DNA of 64,000 bases, taken from NCBI GenBank assembly GCA_014529385.2, contig CM043953.1, forward strand, positions 107,328,549-107,392,548. Reading direction: 5' to 3'. How positions within the stretch are numbered: position 1 is the first letter of the stretch; each line of letters starts with the position of its first letter. The notes under the pieces are model-generated. The model saw only the letters and a program-made list of their open reading frames with translations, did no database searches and was not told the DNA's origin. This document shows positions 22,429 through 34,043 of the stretch, piece after piece. Origin of the DNA: Adiantum capillus-veneris (taxonomy: Eukaryota; Streptophyta; Polypodiopsida; Polypodiales; Pteridaceae). The position numbers were made by a program, and so were the translations under genes.

Positions 22429-25400
22429 ATGGAAGAGCATCTTACACAAAGCCCCGGGGGAACAAATGAAACCGTACCTAGCTGGGCCCAACAACCTGGA
22501 ACTAGTGTTTTTACCCGTTTGATGGAAACTTTTAGTAGAGCTACGCGCTCTGAACCTACAGCTAGTGAAGTAAACGAAGGGGGTGGGGAAGTAGAATCAC
22601 CATTCACATCTCTTGTAGACCTCACACTCCCTCAGAGTGTCCACGTGGACATTCTACCTACCTCATTTAATGAGGGCCCTACCGAGCTACCACCTTCCAA
22701 AGTCGCCTCTAAGGTAGCGGTGACTAAAAGTCAAAACACGGGAAGCAACATTGCATCCACCTCACGACAACCCTCTAGTACACCAAGTTTGGATGGGGTA
22801 TTTCTCAATGAAAATTGGGAATATGACCTACACACGGAGACTTTGACCGACCTATATATGGGCTACACATACCATGTGGGTTGGTTAGAAGTTGTACAAT
22901 CCACATCTAGTGCCACTAGTCTAGAGGAACAACAACACATGATCTGCAATGTCATCCATAGGATTATCCAGTCCGAGAGGCAAAATCAAGGAATAAACAT
23001 ACCTTTGACGGGTCCTATGCGATTTTTAGACACGGGCAAAGGGAAACAACCCACTCTATCACAAATGGAGACTCCCCCAGTGAGTCCCATCGATCCCCCA
23101 TATGTTGTTTTGCCAGGGGTCTCGATGCAATCTAAGCCCACAAGTGATAGCTTCACCTTTCCAAGTCTAGCTCATCTTTCCCTTGATGACACCACGGCTA
23201 CCATGCCTACCCCAATGATGGCCATGCCGAGAAACACGCCATGGAACTCGTTTGTTAGTAAAGCACCGCTACATGGTAGCTCAATGCCTGCAATAGTACC
23301 TACAAGTGCGTACCAATCGTATGCACCTATGGGTCCACGTACTCATGTAGTCCCTACCCCTCCCATTGTTTCAACTACCTATGCTCCACAACCACAATAC
23401 ACAAGTTCCTATTTCCATGGGACTATACCGGCTAGCATTAGCATGTCACATCCGACGTCTGCTATGCCTAGGGCCACCCATATGAACTATGGACCACCAC
23501 ATGGCACAACATCGTACCCAACGTGGAACCCAAGGGCTTCCTATGCGTCAAGCCCAATGCCAATACCTACTCCACATGTAGTCTCTGGAGCACCTTCACC
23601 CACGGTGCCTGCTCACTTAGGCGACTTGGCAACATTTGCTCAAGCTATCGGTCGATCTATTGTTGAGAATATGCGTAACACGCTTGATAGAGAGCCTAGA
23701 AGTAAGGCAGTACAAATAGCCAAGCTCACACAAAAATTTAGTGGAGACGGGGATGTGAGAAAGCATATCGAAGTGTTTGAACAAATATGCGATTCTCTAG
23801 GAGAACACAATGACCTACATAAGAGCAATGCTTTAAGCCCAACCTTAAGTGGAAAGGCTGAGGATTGGTATAGAGCCCTAAGGGTGGAAGAAAAAACGAT
23901 TTACCCTACTCTTAGGAGACTGTTCTTAAAGGAATACATACGAGAGGGAGTGCTTTGGGGTGTAGCCTCTCAGCTCCAGAAAGCCCAACGAGAGGAAGGA
24001 GAGTCGGTGAGAGACTTTATAAGTCGCTTGAAGTATTTGAATTCTCGTTGTAATCCAAATGAGCGCTTCAACAATAACCAATTGCTTGATAGATTCATTA
24101 GGGGGTTACGACATGAGGATATCTACAATGGCCTAGTCATTAGAGGTATCACCACTTGGGAAGCAGTCACCACCAATGCGATCCAATTGGAGGATAATTT
24201 AATGATTCAAGGAGAAAGAGTGTCTGTTGAGCCTAAATCTATTAGCTCGCAAGCATAAGGGCATCAGCCAATGACCCTAAAGCCTATTGCTAAGGAGCCA
24301 AAGATATCTGAGATGACTTTAGCAGATCTCACCAAGGCTATTCAAGAGAGTCTTAGAGACAATCGTGCTCCGCAAAACAATCATATGTATCCAAGAAGGG
24401 AGCAACAATGGTGCTCAGTATGCTATGGACCGCATAGTACCAGTGAATGCCCTACTTTTAGAGTAAAATTCAATGGGAACTGCAATGCATGTGGAAGGTA
24501 TGGTCATCAAGCTAAGGATTGCATAGTATTTAAGCGCGCGATGGCCAATAGACCAACCTTAGCATGGACACACACACCTCGAGTGCCCACATTGATGCCG
24601 GCCCCACCTCTTGAACAAACATCACAACATATGGTCCCTAGGGCCCAAAATGTTGTTCAAACAACACCCTTACCACCTCCAGTGCTAGGACCACAACCAC
24701 CACATCCGAGAATCACTTCTGTGAATCAAGTGGGTTGTGAGTCATCTATTTCTTGTTTGGAAGGCTATGAGGAAGATATAGATCCTAATATCGCCTATGG
24801 GATGGATGTGCTTGAAGAAAGTCCACAATACTACATGGAGGACTATTGGGGACAAGTCAAACCTGTATATCAAGTAGCTGCTCTTGCGGCAAGAGGCCAA
24901 AATATCAATTACACCGCTAAGAGACCACATCTTCAATGCTATGAGTGTGGAGGTCCACATCGTGTAGCCGAGTGTCGTATTAGGCTACAAAAGAACGCCA
25001 CACTAATGCAAACCAATCAAGCGAGCACGTCTACAATGCCGATACTCATGTGTAATCGATGTGGCATAGATCATTTGATTGCCCAATGTCCAAATAATCC
25101 AAATGCACCGAAGATCACGCCATTAAACTTGATTGAAGTTACCGAGGAGCCATCACCAAGTACACCCATGGTACGAGTAAACGTACTCACACGATCGATG
25201 CTCCAAAAACAAAATTATATTCTTGAGGAAAGAGACACGGCATCAATTTCCCAATCTCAGAAAAAGAAGAAAACACGAAGAAAGAGATCGCAAAAAGCAG
25301 CAAAGTCAGACCCCAGTTCAAAGACCAGCATAGGGACTGGTGACGACCCCGTATATATGAACGACGCTGAAGAAGATTCTGATTCAGGTGAAACCATGGA

Positions 25401-26013
25401 GACCAAAAAGACCACTAACATAGAAACCAACAAGGAAGATCTTCATGAGCCACAATGGCCAGGATCCAAAAAGAAGATAGGAACTTACCCAAACCCTACA
25501 GAGGAGATTGAGCGAGTCAAGCATTTTAGGAGTTTGGTAGAAGATACCCAAAGGGATCTAGAACCAGTACCTAGGAAGATCCAGATTACAGACACCGTGT
25601 TCCCTACGCAACAACAACCTCACCAAGTCCATAGACCCTTGGACATACCTATTGTCATCCAAGAAGAAAGTGACTTAAAGTCATGGGAAAGTGGGCGTAC
25701 TCACTTCTTGATGGAAAGAATGTTTACAGAGGGACTACCTGATCCTATCGAAGAAATGGAGATCCCATCTACCCCACGTCAAGGGACTCAAGGCCAAAAA
25801 GTGCCGTTAAACATTGCCAAATTGATGGATTTCATGTCTTCAGAAGTTAGAACCACCATCATGTCCAAACTATATAAAGACCCTGAGCTAGTCTCAACTC
25901 TTCGAGCCTTCCTCAATGGAGAACTAAAGTTTGGGCTACCACAATTTGCACAGATGGATGGATCTGGGGAGATGCCAATAGAGGAGGAATATATAGATCC
26001 ACAACCTAGATGA
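22429..26013 (+). pseudogene. Element B Gag region with four zinc knuckles
   Basis: The first part has a long Pro/Thr/Ser-rich N-terminus (about residues 50-400), then a Gag core (AKLTQKFSGDGDVRKHIEVF, AEDWYRAL, VRDFISRLKYLN). The second part carries four CCHC knuckles: CSVCYGPHSTSEC, CNACGRYGHQAKDC, CYECGGPHRVAEC and CNRCGIDHLIAQC. Only the second has the usual C-x2-C-x4-H-x4-C spacing; the others have three residues before His. A basic Lys/Arg-rich patch and an acidic linker follow. Confidence 0.8.
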
Positions 26014-26044
26014 GAACCTTGTTATAGAAATACCTGTTAACAAG

Positions 26045-29000
26045 TTGGGACAATACTTTGAGGGTGATGAATCTAATGCGACTATACCAATCACTACTAA
26101 GGGATTAACTGTGAAGGGAATCCTTGATGGTGGCGCTGGGGTTAGCATTGTGACTAAAAATTGCTGGGAAACTATGGGAAGACCTCACCTTGCGACCACA
26201 ACCATAGTAGTGAAGATGGCCAATGGGTCTATTGTTAAACCTATTGGGATGCTAGAAGATCTCAAGATCAAGGTCTTTGGACATAAAATAAGGATTACCT
26301 TTATTGTTATGGATTTCTCCAAACACACTATGGCATCGGAGATGATCTTAGGACGTCCTTTCATGAGGGAAGCAAAAATGGTGCATGACTGGTCTAAAAA
26401 CCATGTCTACTTGCAGTTCCAAGATTCTGTCATTCGAGTGGATCTTGTGACGGGTCGAGCACATCCTCTAGGAAACACGTTTATGATCGATCATAGATCT
26501 GACACCACAGTTCACTCAGCCCCATTGCAGTATTGTTACACGTGTAAAGCGGACACTGATGCTGGGGAAGATCCTCCTTATATGGATGTACTACCTGGGA
26601 TGACTGAGTCGGACAATGTGGATTGGGTCCACCTAGCAGCAACCATAGACACTTGGGGAAATAGGGGGACGACCTGGGTAACACCTGAGGGGGATGAAAT
26701 ACCATTACTTGTACCCTTAAACATGCTAGAAGCAATGCATATAGCTTCTGATGATCTACAAGATGAAAGTTTGACTGGCATTGAAACCAGTAGCGCCTCA
26801 CAAGACTATAGTCCACACGATTTGGGGTCAGAATCATCAGTTGAAATTGACTCTGAGGACGAAGAATTTGAGTTAAATCTTAGTGCAAATGTGGGGACAA
26901 ACCATTCAGGGCCCAGTGGTAACCTAGATGATAATCTATCCAAGGGAGCAGAAGACACAAGTAGTGATTCATCTAGTGAGTCTTCACTAGAAATCGACCG
27001 TAATCGAGAATTAAACAAGAAGAGTAAGAGATATAAGAGGCGATGATATCGAGCAAATGTGCGTGCTAGAATAAATGAAAAGAAATCTACCGCAGAATGG
27101 CTTAATTATATAGGGGCATGTGATGCTCATCGAAAGTTGGTACATAACTGGGGTGAATACCTTCAAAGCGTTATGTGGTGTAGTCCACAACCCATTGACA
27201 TCGCACAACTAGAGGCTACAGAGAAGCCAAAGTTGAGCCGTACCGTAAGGAGACGACAAAATCGAGAGTTAGCTCAACAACAAAAGGGATCAGAAGTTAA
27301 ATCACAGTCCACAGAACAACAGGACCCCACAGACTTACACCCTGCACCTGAACATTTCAAATCCTATACCACAGAGGAATGTAAGGTTGTGTATACAAAG
27401 GCTCAAAGAAAACCTATCGATGGGAGCAATGGAGTCTATGATGGTCAAGCGATAGTTAAGGAAATAGAGTTAGCAGACCCAGGAGAAGAGTCTAAACCTG
27501 TTTTCATTGCCCAAGATCTGACCGAGACTGAGGAGTGTGTACTTAAAGAACTTCTCAAGGAATTCAGGGATATATTTGCCTGGACTTATCATGATATGAA
27601 AGGTGTTCCACCTTCCGTGGTGCAGCACACAATCCCCATGAATAGCATGGCTAAACCAGTTCAGCAACGACCCTACCCAATGAATCCTAAATATGCAAAG
27701 ATTGTTCAAGAAGAGATTGAAAAGCTTGTGGAATGCGGATTCATATACCCTATTGAGCACTCAGAATGGGTGTCTCCAATAGTGATTGTGCCAAAAAAGA
27801 ATGGGAAACTCAGAGTGTGTGTGGATCTCAAGAAGGTCAATGCCGCCACTAGGAGGGACCATTATCCCTTGCCATATTCAAAACATGTGCTTGAAAGAGT
27901 TGCAGGGAAGGAAGCTTATAGCTTTTTGGATGGGTACTCTGGCTACAATCAAATCACAATTGCGCTGGAGGACCAAGCTAAAACGGCCTTTATAACCGAA
28001 TTTGGAGTGTTCGCATTTCGTGTTATGGCTTTTGGCTTAACCAATGCCCCGGCTACCTTTCAAAGATTAAAAAAACTGCTTTTAGAGAATATTTGAGGGA
28101 GTTTTGTGAAGCTTTCTTAGATGACCTTTGTGTTTATTCCTCTTGGAAAGAACATCTATCATGCTTACGAAAAGTGTTTGAGAAGTGTAGATTGTATCGC
28201 ATCTCCTTAAACCCTTTCAAATGCCAATTTTGGGTTAAACATGGAGTCATTTTAGGGCATATAGTGTCCAAAAATGGGATTTTCACAGATGAGAGCAAAA
28301 TTAAAGCCATTGCAGAATTGCCACCACCTACAAACTATAAAGGAGTTCAAAGGTTCATGGGCCATGTTGGTTATTACTGACGGTTTATTTTAAACTTTGC
28401 CGAGATAGCTCGTCCTTTGTACAAGCTTCTTATTGAGTTCCAATGGACTACGGAGTGTGACCATGCTTATGAGTCATTGAAAAAGACCTTGACTAGCGCT
28501 CCTATTCTACGAGTGCCCGATTGGAATGTAATTTTTCATGTGCATATTGATACATCGAACTTTGCTATTGGGTGTGTTCTAGCTCAACCAGGAGAACATA
28601 AACTGGACTATCCCATTAGTTTTGCAAGTCGTCAGTTGAATGATGTCGAAAGAAACTACACCACTACACAGCGAGAAGGTTTAGGTATGATTTATGCAGT
28701 GAAGAAATTTTGTTACTACCTTCTGGCCAACAAGTTTGTGTTCTATGTTGATCATCAAGACTTGTTGTATCTAGTAAATAAACCTTGTTCCACGGGAAGA
28801 ATTACAAGGTGGTTGTTAATTCTCCTTGAGTTTGATTTTACCATTGTGGTGAGACCTGGTAAAAGACATGTCATGGCTTATCATTTGTCTCGCATACCCA
28901 ATGGTGAAGCCCCTACTGGAGTCGACGATGAATTGCTTGATACTTCTCTATTCCTAGTCGAAACCATACCTGAATGGAGTGAGAATATTGTGAACTTTCT

Positions 29001-30315
29001 AGTTAATGGTTTTCCACCCATAGAGCTTCGTAAGGACATAGCTCGAAAACTGTTAAAAGAATGTGAACCTTACTCTCTCATTGCAGGAACTCTCTACAGG
29101 CTAGGGAAGGATGATATTCTTAGACGTTGTGCCCGTGAGGATGAGTATTTATACATACTGCAAGAAGCCCACATGGGTATAGTCGGAGGACATTTCTCAG
29201 GGGAACTAACAGCTAGAAAGGTGTTGCAATCAGGCTATTGGTGGCCAACCTTATTTAAGGATGCATCACTTTTTGCAAAAGGATGTGATGAATGCCAACG
29301 TTACAAGATCACACAACAAAAGAATAGGATGCCCTTACATCCTGTTAAAGTGACTCAACCATTTGAAAAATGGGGTTTAGACTTCGTAGGCCCAATTAGT
29401 TTGGCAGCTCGTAGCACTCAATCTCGATATATTATCGTTGCCACTGACTATGTGACAAAGTGGGCGGAAGCCAGGGCGACACGTAAGGCCGATGCAAGGT
29501 CAACTACCAAGTTTCTCTTTGAGAACATTGTTACAAGATTTGGTTGTCCCTTTGAGATTGTGAGTGACAATGGTACTCATTTTATAAATGGAGTAATAAA
29601 AGAACTCACTACCAACTTTATGATAGCTCACCATAAATCCACACCTTATTATCCACAAGCAAATGGCCAAGCTGAGAGCACCAATAAGACCTTAATCTCT
29701 ATCTTAACCAAAACGGTGGAAGCTCATCGCACAGATTGGGATTTAAAGCTTACATCAGCTCTATGGGCTTATCGTACTGCGTATAAAGTTTCCATTAACT
29801 GCACACCATTCAAGATGGTGTATGGCCAAGAAGCGGTTATGCCATGGGAGTTTGTCGTTCCTAGTCTTCGAGTAGCTTCTCAAGAAGGTTGAGATGGTAA
29901 CCCCTTAGTTGAGCGATTGTATATCCTTGAAAGGCTAGATGAAGAGAGGCAATCAGCTGTGCAAAATGCACTTGTGGAGAAAGATAGGAGGAAGAAATGG
30001 TTTGACCGTCATCTAAAGAACAAAGATATCAATGTTGGTGATAAAGTCCTTATATATGGAGTGCGTAACGAAAAGAAAAAGTTGAAATATGCGGGAAAAG
30101 GACCATATAGAGTATGTGAGATCACCCCACAAGGAACCATTCGTGTGGAGACTCTTGATGGAGTTGAAACCATTGGATTCCTCAATGGGAGCAAATTTAA
30201 AAGATACTATGATCCTTTAAGCCAAGAGGAGTTGCGTGCCATCCATACCAAAAAGGCAGCCAAGGCACAAATAGAATTGAAGAAGATACAAGCTCAAGCT
30301 GAGGCTAAGGAGTGA
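26045..30315 (+). pseudogene. Element B Pol region
   Basis: Protease with ILDGGAGVSIV and MILGRPFMREA; an acidic linker; reverse transcriptase with IVIVPKKNGKLRVCVDLKKV, FLDGYSGYNQI and FGLTNAPATFQRL; RNase H with HVHIDTSNFAIGCVLAQPGE; integrase with GIVGGHFSGELT, CDECQRY, KWGLDFVGPI, VSDNGTHF and QAESTNKTL; and an NGSKFKRYYDPL end with no chromodomain. Motifs are shared with element A and place both in the non-chromodomain OTA branch. A few breaks are present. Confidence 0.87.
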
Positions 30316-30393
30316 CAACAACGTATAAGAAGAAAACGAGAGGCTAACCTTAGAGTCACACAAGCATTCCACGTTGAAATCGACAAGGATTGG

Positions 30394-31242
30394 TTGGACT
30401 CTGACACACCTCTACGATACCCTATTGAGCTAAATAGCACCTATGGAAAAGTGCTATATAACGCTTTATTGGAAACGGGTGCTAAATATAATCTACTATC
30501 ATATGGGGTGTGGTGTCAGTTAGGGAAGCCTCCTCTATCTGAGAGTATTATCCAAGTCAAGGGTATCAACAAGAAAAAAACTACGGTTTTTGGAATCTGG
30601 CACACTTCTGTTAGTTATGACAATAGGGTTGTAGCTCAAGACTTTTTGGTCATGCCTGTTGGAACTATGGAGGGTAATATAAACCTAGGATGCAAGTGGA
30701 TGATAGCCACCAAATGCACTATTGATTGGGGGACCGGGGGTGTCACAACGCAAAAACCAACTCTTATCCCTACCACTCAAGCCATAGTCCCTGAGATATT
30801 GCCTAAGGAAATAAAACCCAAGACATTGCATGTCCAAGAGGTTGAACCATACGTCCCCATAGCCCAACTCTCTAGAGCTTCAACTGATGTAGTTGAAAGA
30901 AAGCTTGAGACACACAAGAACCATCCTAATATAACAAAGAAAACATGCAAGTGGGTCCCTAAAGCTTCTTTAGTAACCATGGCTGATGCTAAAAAACAAA
31001 AGCCTCGTAAGAAACGTCCCCCTCACTCCAAGAAATGTAAAGAAACATTGCGTTGGATTTCTAAACGACTATTGGAAGCCCAAGGATACTATGAAGGAAA
31101 TGATCAAATCTGGGTGCCCAAACGTAAATTGTACTGTTACCTGTCACCGGCCCATGTGAGCTCAATCCTGTGGCTCCAAAACAAATTGAAGATCGTGGAA
31201 AGGAAAAAATCACAAAATGCGACACACCTGCTCCAGAGCTAG
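30394..31242 (+). CDS. Element B accessory ORF: second retropepsin-like domain plus basic WVPK region (282 aa)
   Basis: Located just after integrase. Residues 10-110 read like a retropepsin fold: NALLETGAKYNLLSYGVW at the active-site-loop position, then a hydrophobic core (QDFLVMPVG) and INLGCKWMIATKCTIDW at the place of the ILG-x-x-W block. The rest is Lys/Pro-rich, basic, with CKWVPKA and QIWVPKRKL; a third WVPK occurs in the overlapping frame near 31240. The element's ordinary protease is at 26045-26400, so this is an additional copy of the fold. The loop is a variant, so catalytic activity is doubtful. It could bind Gag, RNA or a partner; function unknown. Confidence 0.6.
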   Translation: MDSDTPLRYPIELNSTYGKVLYNALLETGAKYNLLSYGVWCQLGKPPLSESIIQVKGINKKKTTVFGIWHTSVSYDNRVVAQDFLVMPVGTMEGNINLGCKWMIATKCTIDWGTGGVTTQKPTLIPTTQAIVPEILPKEIKPKTLHVQEVEPYVPIAQLSRASTDVVERKLETHKNHPNITKKTCKWVPKASLVTMADAKKQKPRKKRPPHSKKCKETLRWISKRLLEAQGYYEGNDQIWVPKRKLYCYLSPAHVSSILWLQNKLKIVERKKSQNATHLLQS

Positions 31243-31532
31243 TTTGGGTACCAAAGAAAGAACGATTTGTTCCACCTAGCTTAGGAATAGGGAAAGCAAA
31301 TGAAGCTTCTTGCTCTTCATGTAGTTCCTATACGGAAATAGAAGCTTCGATACAACCTCCACCTACCATTGTACATATCCATACAAGCAAGAAAGAGTTT
31401 ACACCTCCCGTTGTAAGTTCACCACCTACAACGATGTTGCAAATAAAATCATGGGAGAGTACCTTACCACCCTTGCAACTAGATGAAACGCATAGAGCGA
31501 TCGAAAACTCTTGGTTAAACCTTCACCTATAA
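31170..31532 (+). CDS. Element B small 3' ORF (120 aa)
   Basis: Open frame overlapping the end of the retropepsin-like ORF. It carries PELVWVPKKERFVPP, continuing the WVPK motif series, then a Ser/Cys stretch and Pro/Thr-rich sequence. It may belong with the preceding ORF as part of one accessory region. No family recognised. Confidence 0.4.
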   Translation: MAPKQIEDRGKEKITKCDTPAPELVWVPKKERFVPPSLGIGKANEASCSSCSSYTEIEASIQPPPTIVHIHTSKKEFTPPVVSSPPTTMLQIKSWESTLPPLQLDETHRAIENSWLNLHL

Positions 31533-31850
31533 CAACTTGGAACAACTGGTTTCAAAGGGTGACGACATCATTTCGGTATGATCTACCCAAGGAAGTGGGG
31601 AGTGTTTGTTGACATCCATCATTCACTTGCGTCCGTCTCAACCTTTCTCCCTGACCTCTTAATCTCCAATCTTAGGGAATGTATATATAAAGCCTTATAC
31701 TCACAAAAACAAGATAAAAAAGTAAAAGAGCAAGAGCGACTAGCAACGAGAGAGCACCCTATCAGATCCTACACATAAGTCTAAATTCACCATGTCACAT
31801 CAAGCAACACACAAAAACAACTCATGTTTTAAAGACCTAACCAAATCTAT

Positions 31851-32204
31851 TTGTACATCTGCTACCCTGTACTTTCTTGCGAATGGGATTTGGTAGAGAG
31901 ACTTGCACGTGAGCGAAATTTTGAGGAGTTAGAATGGCTGATACGTCTATGGATAACTAGTGATCCCTACCCAGTAGCGAATGTTTCTCCGGTGGCACAT
32001 GCTTATTCTTTTGCACAGGATGAGTATCCACGCATCGCGAGGTTTTTGATTAACACGCTTGCGCAAGAGGATGATGAAGAAGAAATAATAGAGACCGAGG
32101 AAGACTATGGCCTCACGGAAAATGATTTTGTTTATCTAGATGATGAGGATAGAGGCCTAACCTTAGGGTGGCCACCCGGTTTATATAATATCCTCTTTCC
32201 TTGA
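31851..32204 (+). CDS. Element B small acidic 3' ORF (117 aa)
   Basis: The frame has a helical N-terminal half (EWDLVERLARERNFEELEWL, then YPRIARFLINTLAQ) and an acidic C-terminal half (DDEEEIIETEEDYG, FVYLDDEDRG), ending GWPPGLYNILFP. Composition is protein-like and unlike the Lys-rich flank. No family recognised; it could be a captured host fragment or a true accessory gene. Confidence 0.45.
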   Translation: MYICYPVLSCEWDLVERLARERNFEELEWLIRLWITSDPYPVANVSPVAHAYSFAQDEYPRIARFLINTLAQEDDEEEIIETEEDYGLTENDFVYLDDEDRGLTLGWPPGLYNILFP

Positions 32205-33408
32205 TTCTAAAAGGGATGACAGATAGGTAGGTTAGGGGTCTGGATTGTGTTTTGAGTTTGTTTTCTAGGAGTTTTAATTTTTTCACACTGACATGCCTCC
32301 TAGAGGTATAGTGCTTGTTTTTTGGATGTGTTAGGTAGGACTTATATGGATCTCCATCCACATGGCTGAGGACATCTGCTTCGACGAAATGAGCAACTCC
32401 ATACCTCCAGGTGTACTACTTTCCATGATTCATATTGGTGGATATGTATAATTGCTAATAATGATTTTTCATGGTTTGTTTGAGTGTAATAGTTATGTTT
32501 GTTATCTGCCATTATAGATGTATAGATTTGTCTTTGCTTAAGTTGATGGAATTAGAGTTTAATCTTATGGATGAGCCTTAAGATTAGGAGACCATGACTT
32601 TAAGTTAACTCATTTATTTGACCACTAGGCCTAGCTGATAAAATTATCTGAGTATTTGAGACCTTAGGAATGTTTAAGGCATAGAGAATCTTGCTCACTT
32701 AAACAACAAAAACACTAGTGAGAATACAAAGGAAATGGAAGCAAAAAACATAAGTGCCACAAATGAAAAATCTAATGCTGGAAGAGAAATCCTTGCTTGA
32801 TTTGGTACTTCACTCACATGTATTGTCTATGGTACTAGAGTCCTAGAGGTTCCCAGTGTGGGCGCTTTTCCTTGAGAAGCAAAAAGCCCCGGACATACAA
32901 AATAAGCACACACGTCAAATGATTGTGAACCAAAGTAAAAAAGAGAAAAAGAAAAAAATGAATGACATTTAAAAGACTTCCATCGAGCTTACAGTTAACA
33001 TTTCAAGCTTTTGTTTGAAGTTGTGAGAGCTAGTTGGCTAATCAAAGCTGAAAAGCACGATTAGGGAATCTTGCATTTAGATAATCTTCTTAGCTTAGCT
33101 AGTACTAGAGTAGTTGTTTTAACCTTAGTCATAGCTAACTAATTGATAGACTCACCCATAAGCCCAAAACTCTTGATTAATTAATTTACTCAAAGTGCGA
33201 TTTATTTGTCCTTAATAGCAGTCTAACATTTCATAAATCTTGCATTTACTCATTTCCACATGTACTTTACATTCCCCTCATGATTTATGGAAATATAATT
33301 CCGCTTGCTGAAACAGTGACTTTGCCTTGCAGATTCAAATCTAGATGCTCTACAACGTGGACATAACAAGCTTCAACTCAATAGCTTCCGAGGACGGAAT
33401 CTACATCA
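32205..33408 (+). other. Element B 3' non-coding region
   Basis: About 1.2 kb, AT-rich, without a convincing open frame, ending at the polypurine tract. Long 3' non-coding stretches are usual in large OTA elements. Confidence 0.7.
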
Positions 33409-33420
33409 GAAAGGGGGGCA

Positions 33421-33749
33421 TGTTAACCCTCACGGCTCACAGACACCCTATTACCTACAACGGATGTTGTAACCTACGGCGGACATTGTATTATTTATTT
33501 GGTAGAGTCAGGTACCGGGCTTGTCGGTCCAATAGGAAAAGGGTAAGAGTGATCGCCGGCGCACTCTAACTGGAACATTCAAGGGATTAGTTGGCTAAGC
33601 ATGGGCGCCCAAGTGTGAATGGGGCGAGCTCATATAAAAGTCAACTAAACCTAAAATTCACTCATTCTCTCATTTGTGCAATAGAAGAGTGCTCTTGCTC
33701 CATCTCCATCTCCATCTTCTTCTTCTTCACCTCCTTGTGTGTGTGTGTG

Positions 33750-33807
<58 letters not shown>

Positions 33808-34043
33808 CGATCGAGCATTACGAAGGCACGACGGCGGTGAAGCGGTTGAGCGCGGCGTAGCGGCGTCTCCTTCTTCTTCGCGGCGAGGAATCCTCCACGA
33901 AGCAAGCGTAGAGCGGTGAGTGACACACCATCACCTTCTTTGAGCTTACTAGTTTACGCTTGTTGTGTGCTTGGAGCCATTTGTGGCTCGCACACGGTTT
34001 ATCGGCAAGTTCCTTGCATTGACACGTGCGACATATGCGCACA
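33421..34043 (+). repeat. Element B 3' LTR
   Basis: A 623-bp partner of 20850-21480. Its compound microsatellite (33735-33803) is mostly AG where the 5' LTR is mostly TG. The polypurine stretch gaaaggggggc lies just before it. Confidence 0.95.

Larger units (their letters stand above)
20850..34043 (+). mobile_element. Element B: OTA-type (Athila/Tat-like) gypsy element inserted in element A gag
   Basis: LTRs at 20850-21480 and 33421-34043 are flanked by ATAGG (20845-20849 and 34044-34048). The primer site at 21485-21502 is TGGCGCCGTTGCCGGGGA, the Asp-tRNA type typical of Athila/Tat elements. Order: 5' LTR, leader, gag with four zinc knuckles, protease, reverse transcriptase, RNase H, integrase, accessory ORFs, about 1.2 kb of non-coding DNA, polypurine tract, 3' LTR; 13.2 kb in all. 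Outside the microsatellite the LTRs differ by only about 1-2% by eye, so it is young and, by nesting, younger than A. It has several breaks in the coding region. Confidence 0.93.
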
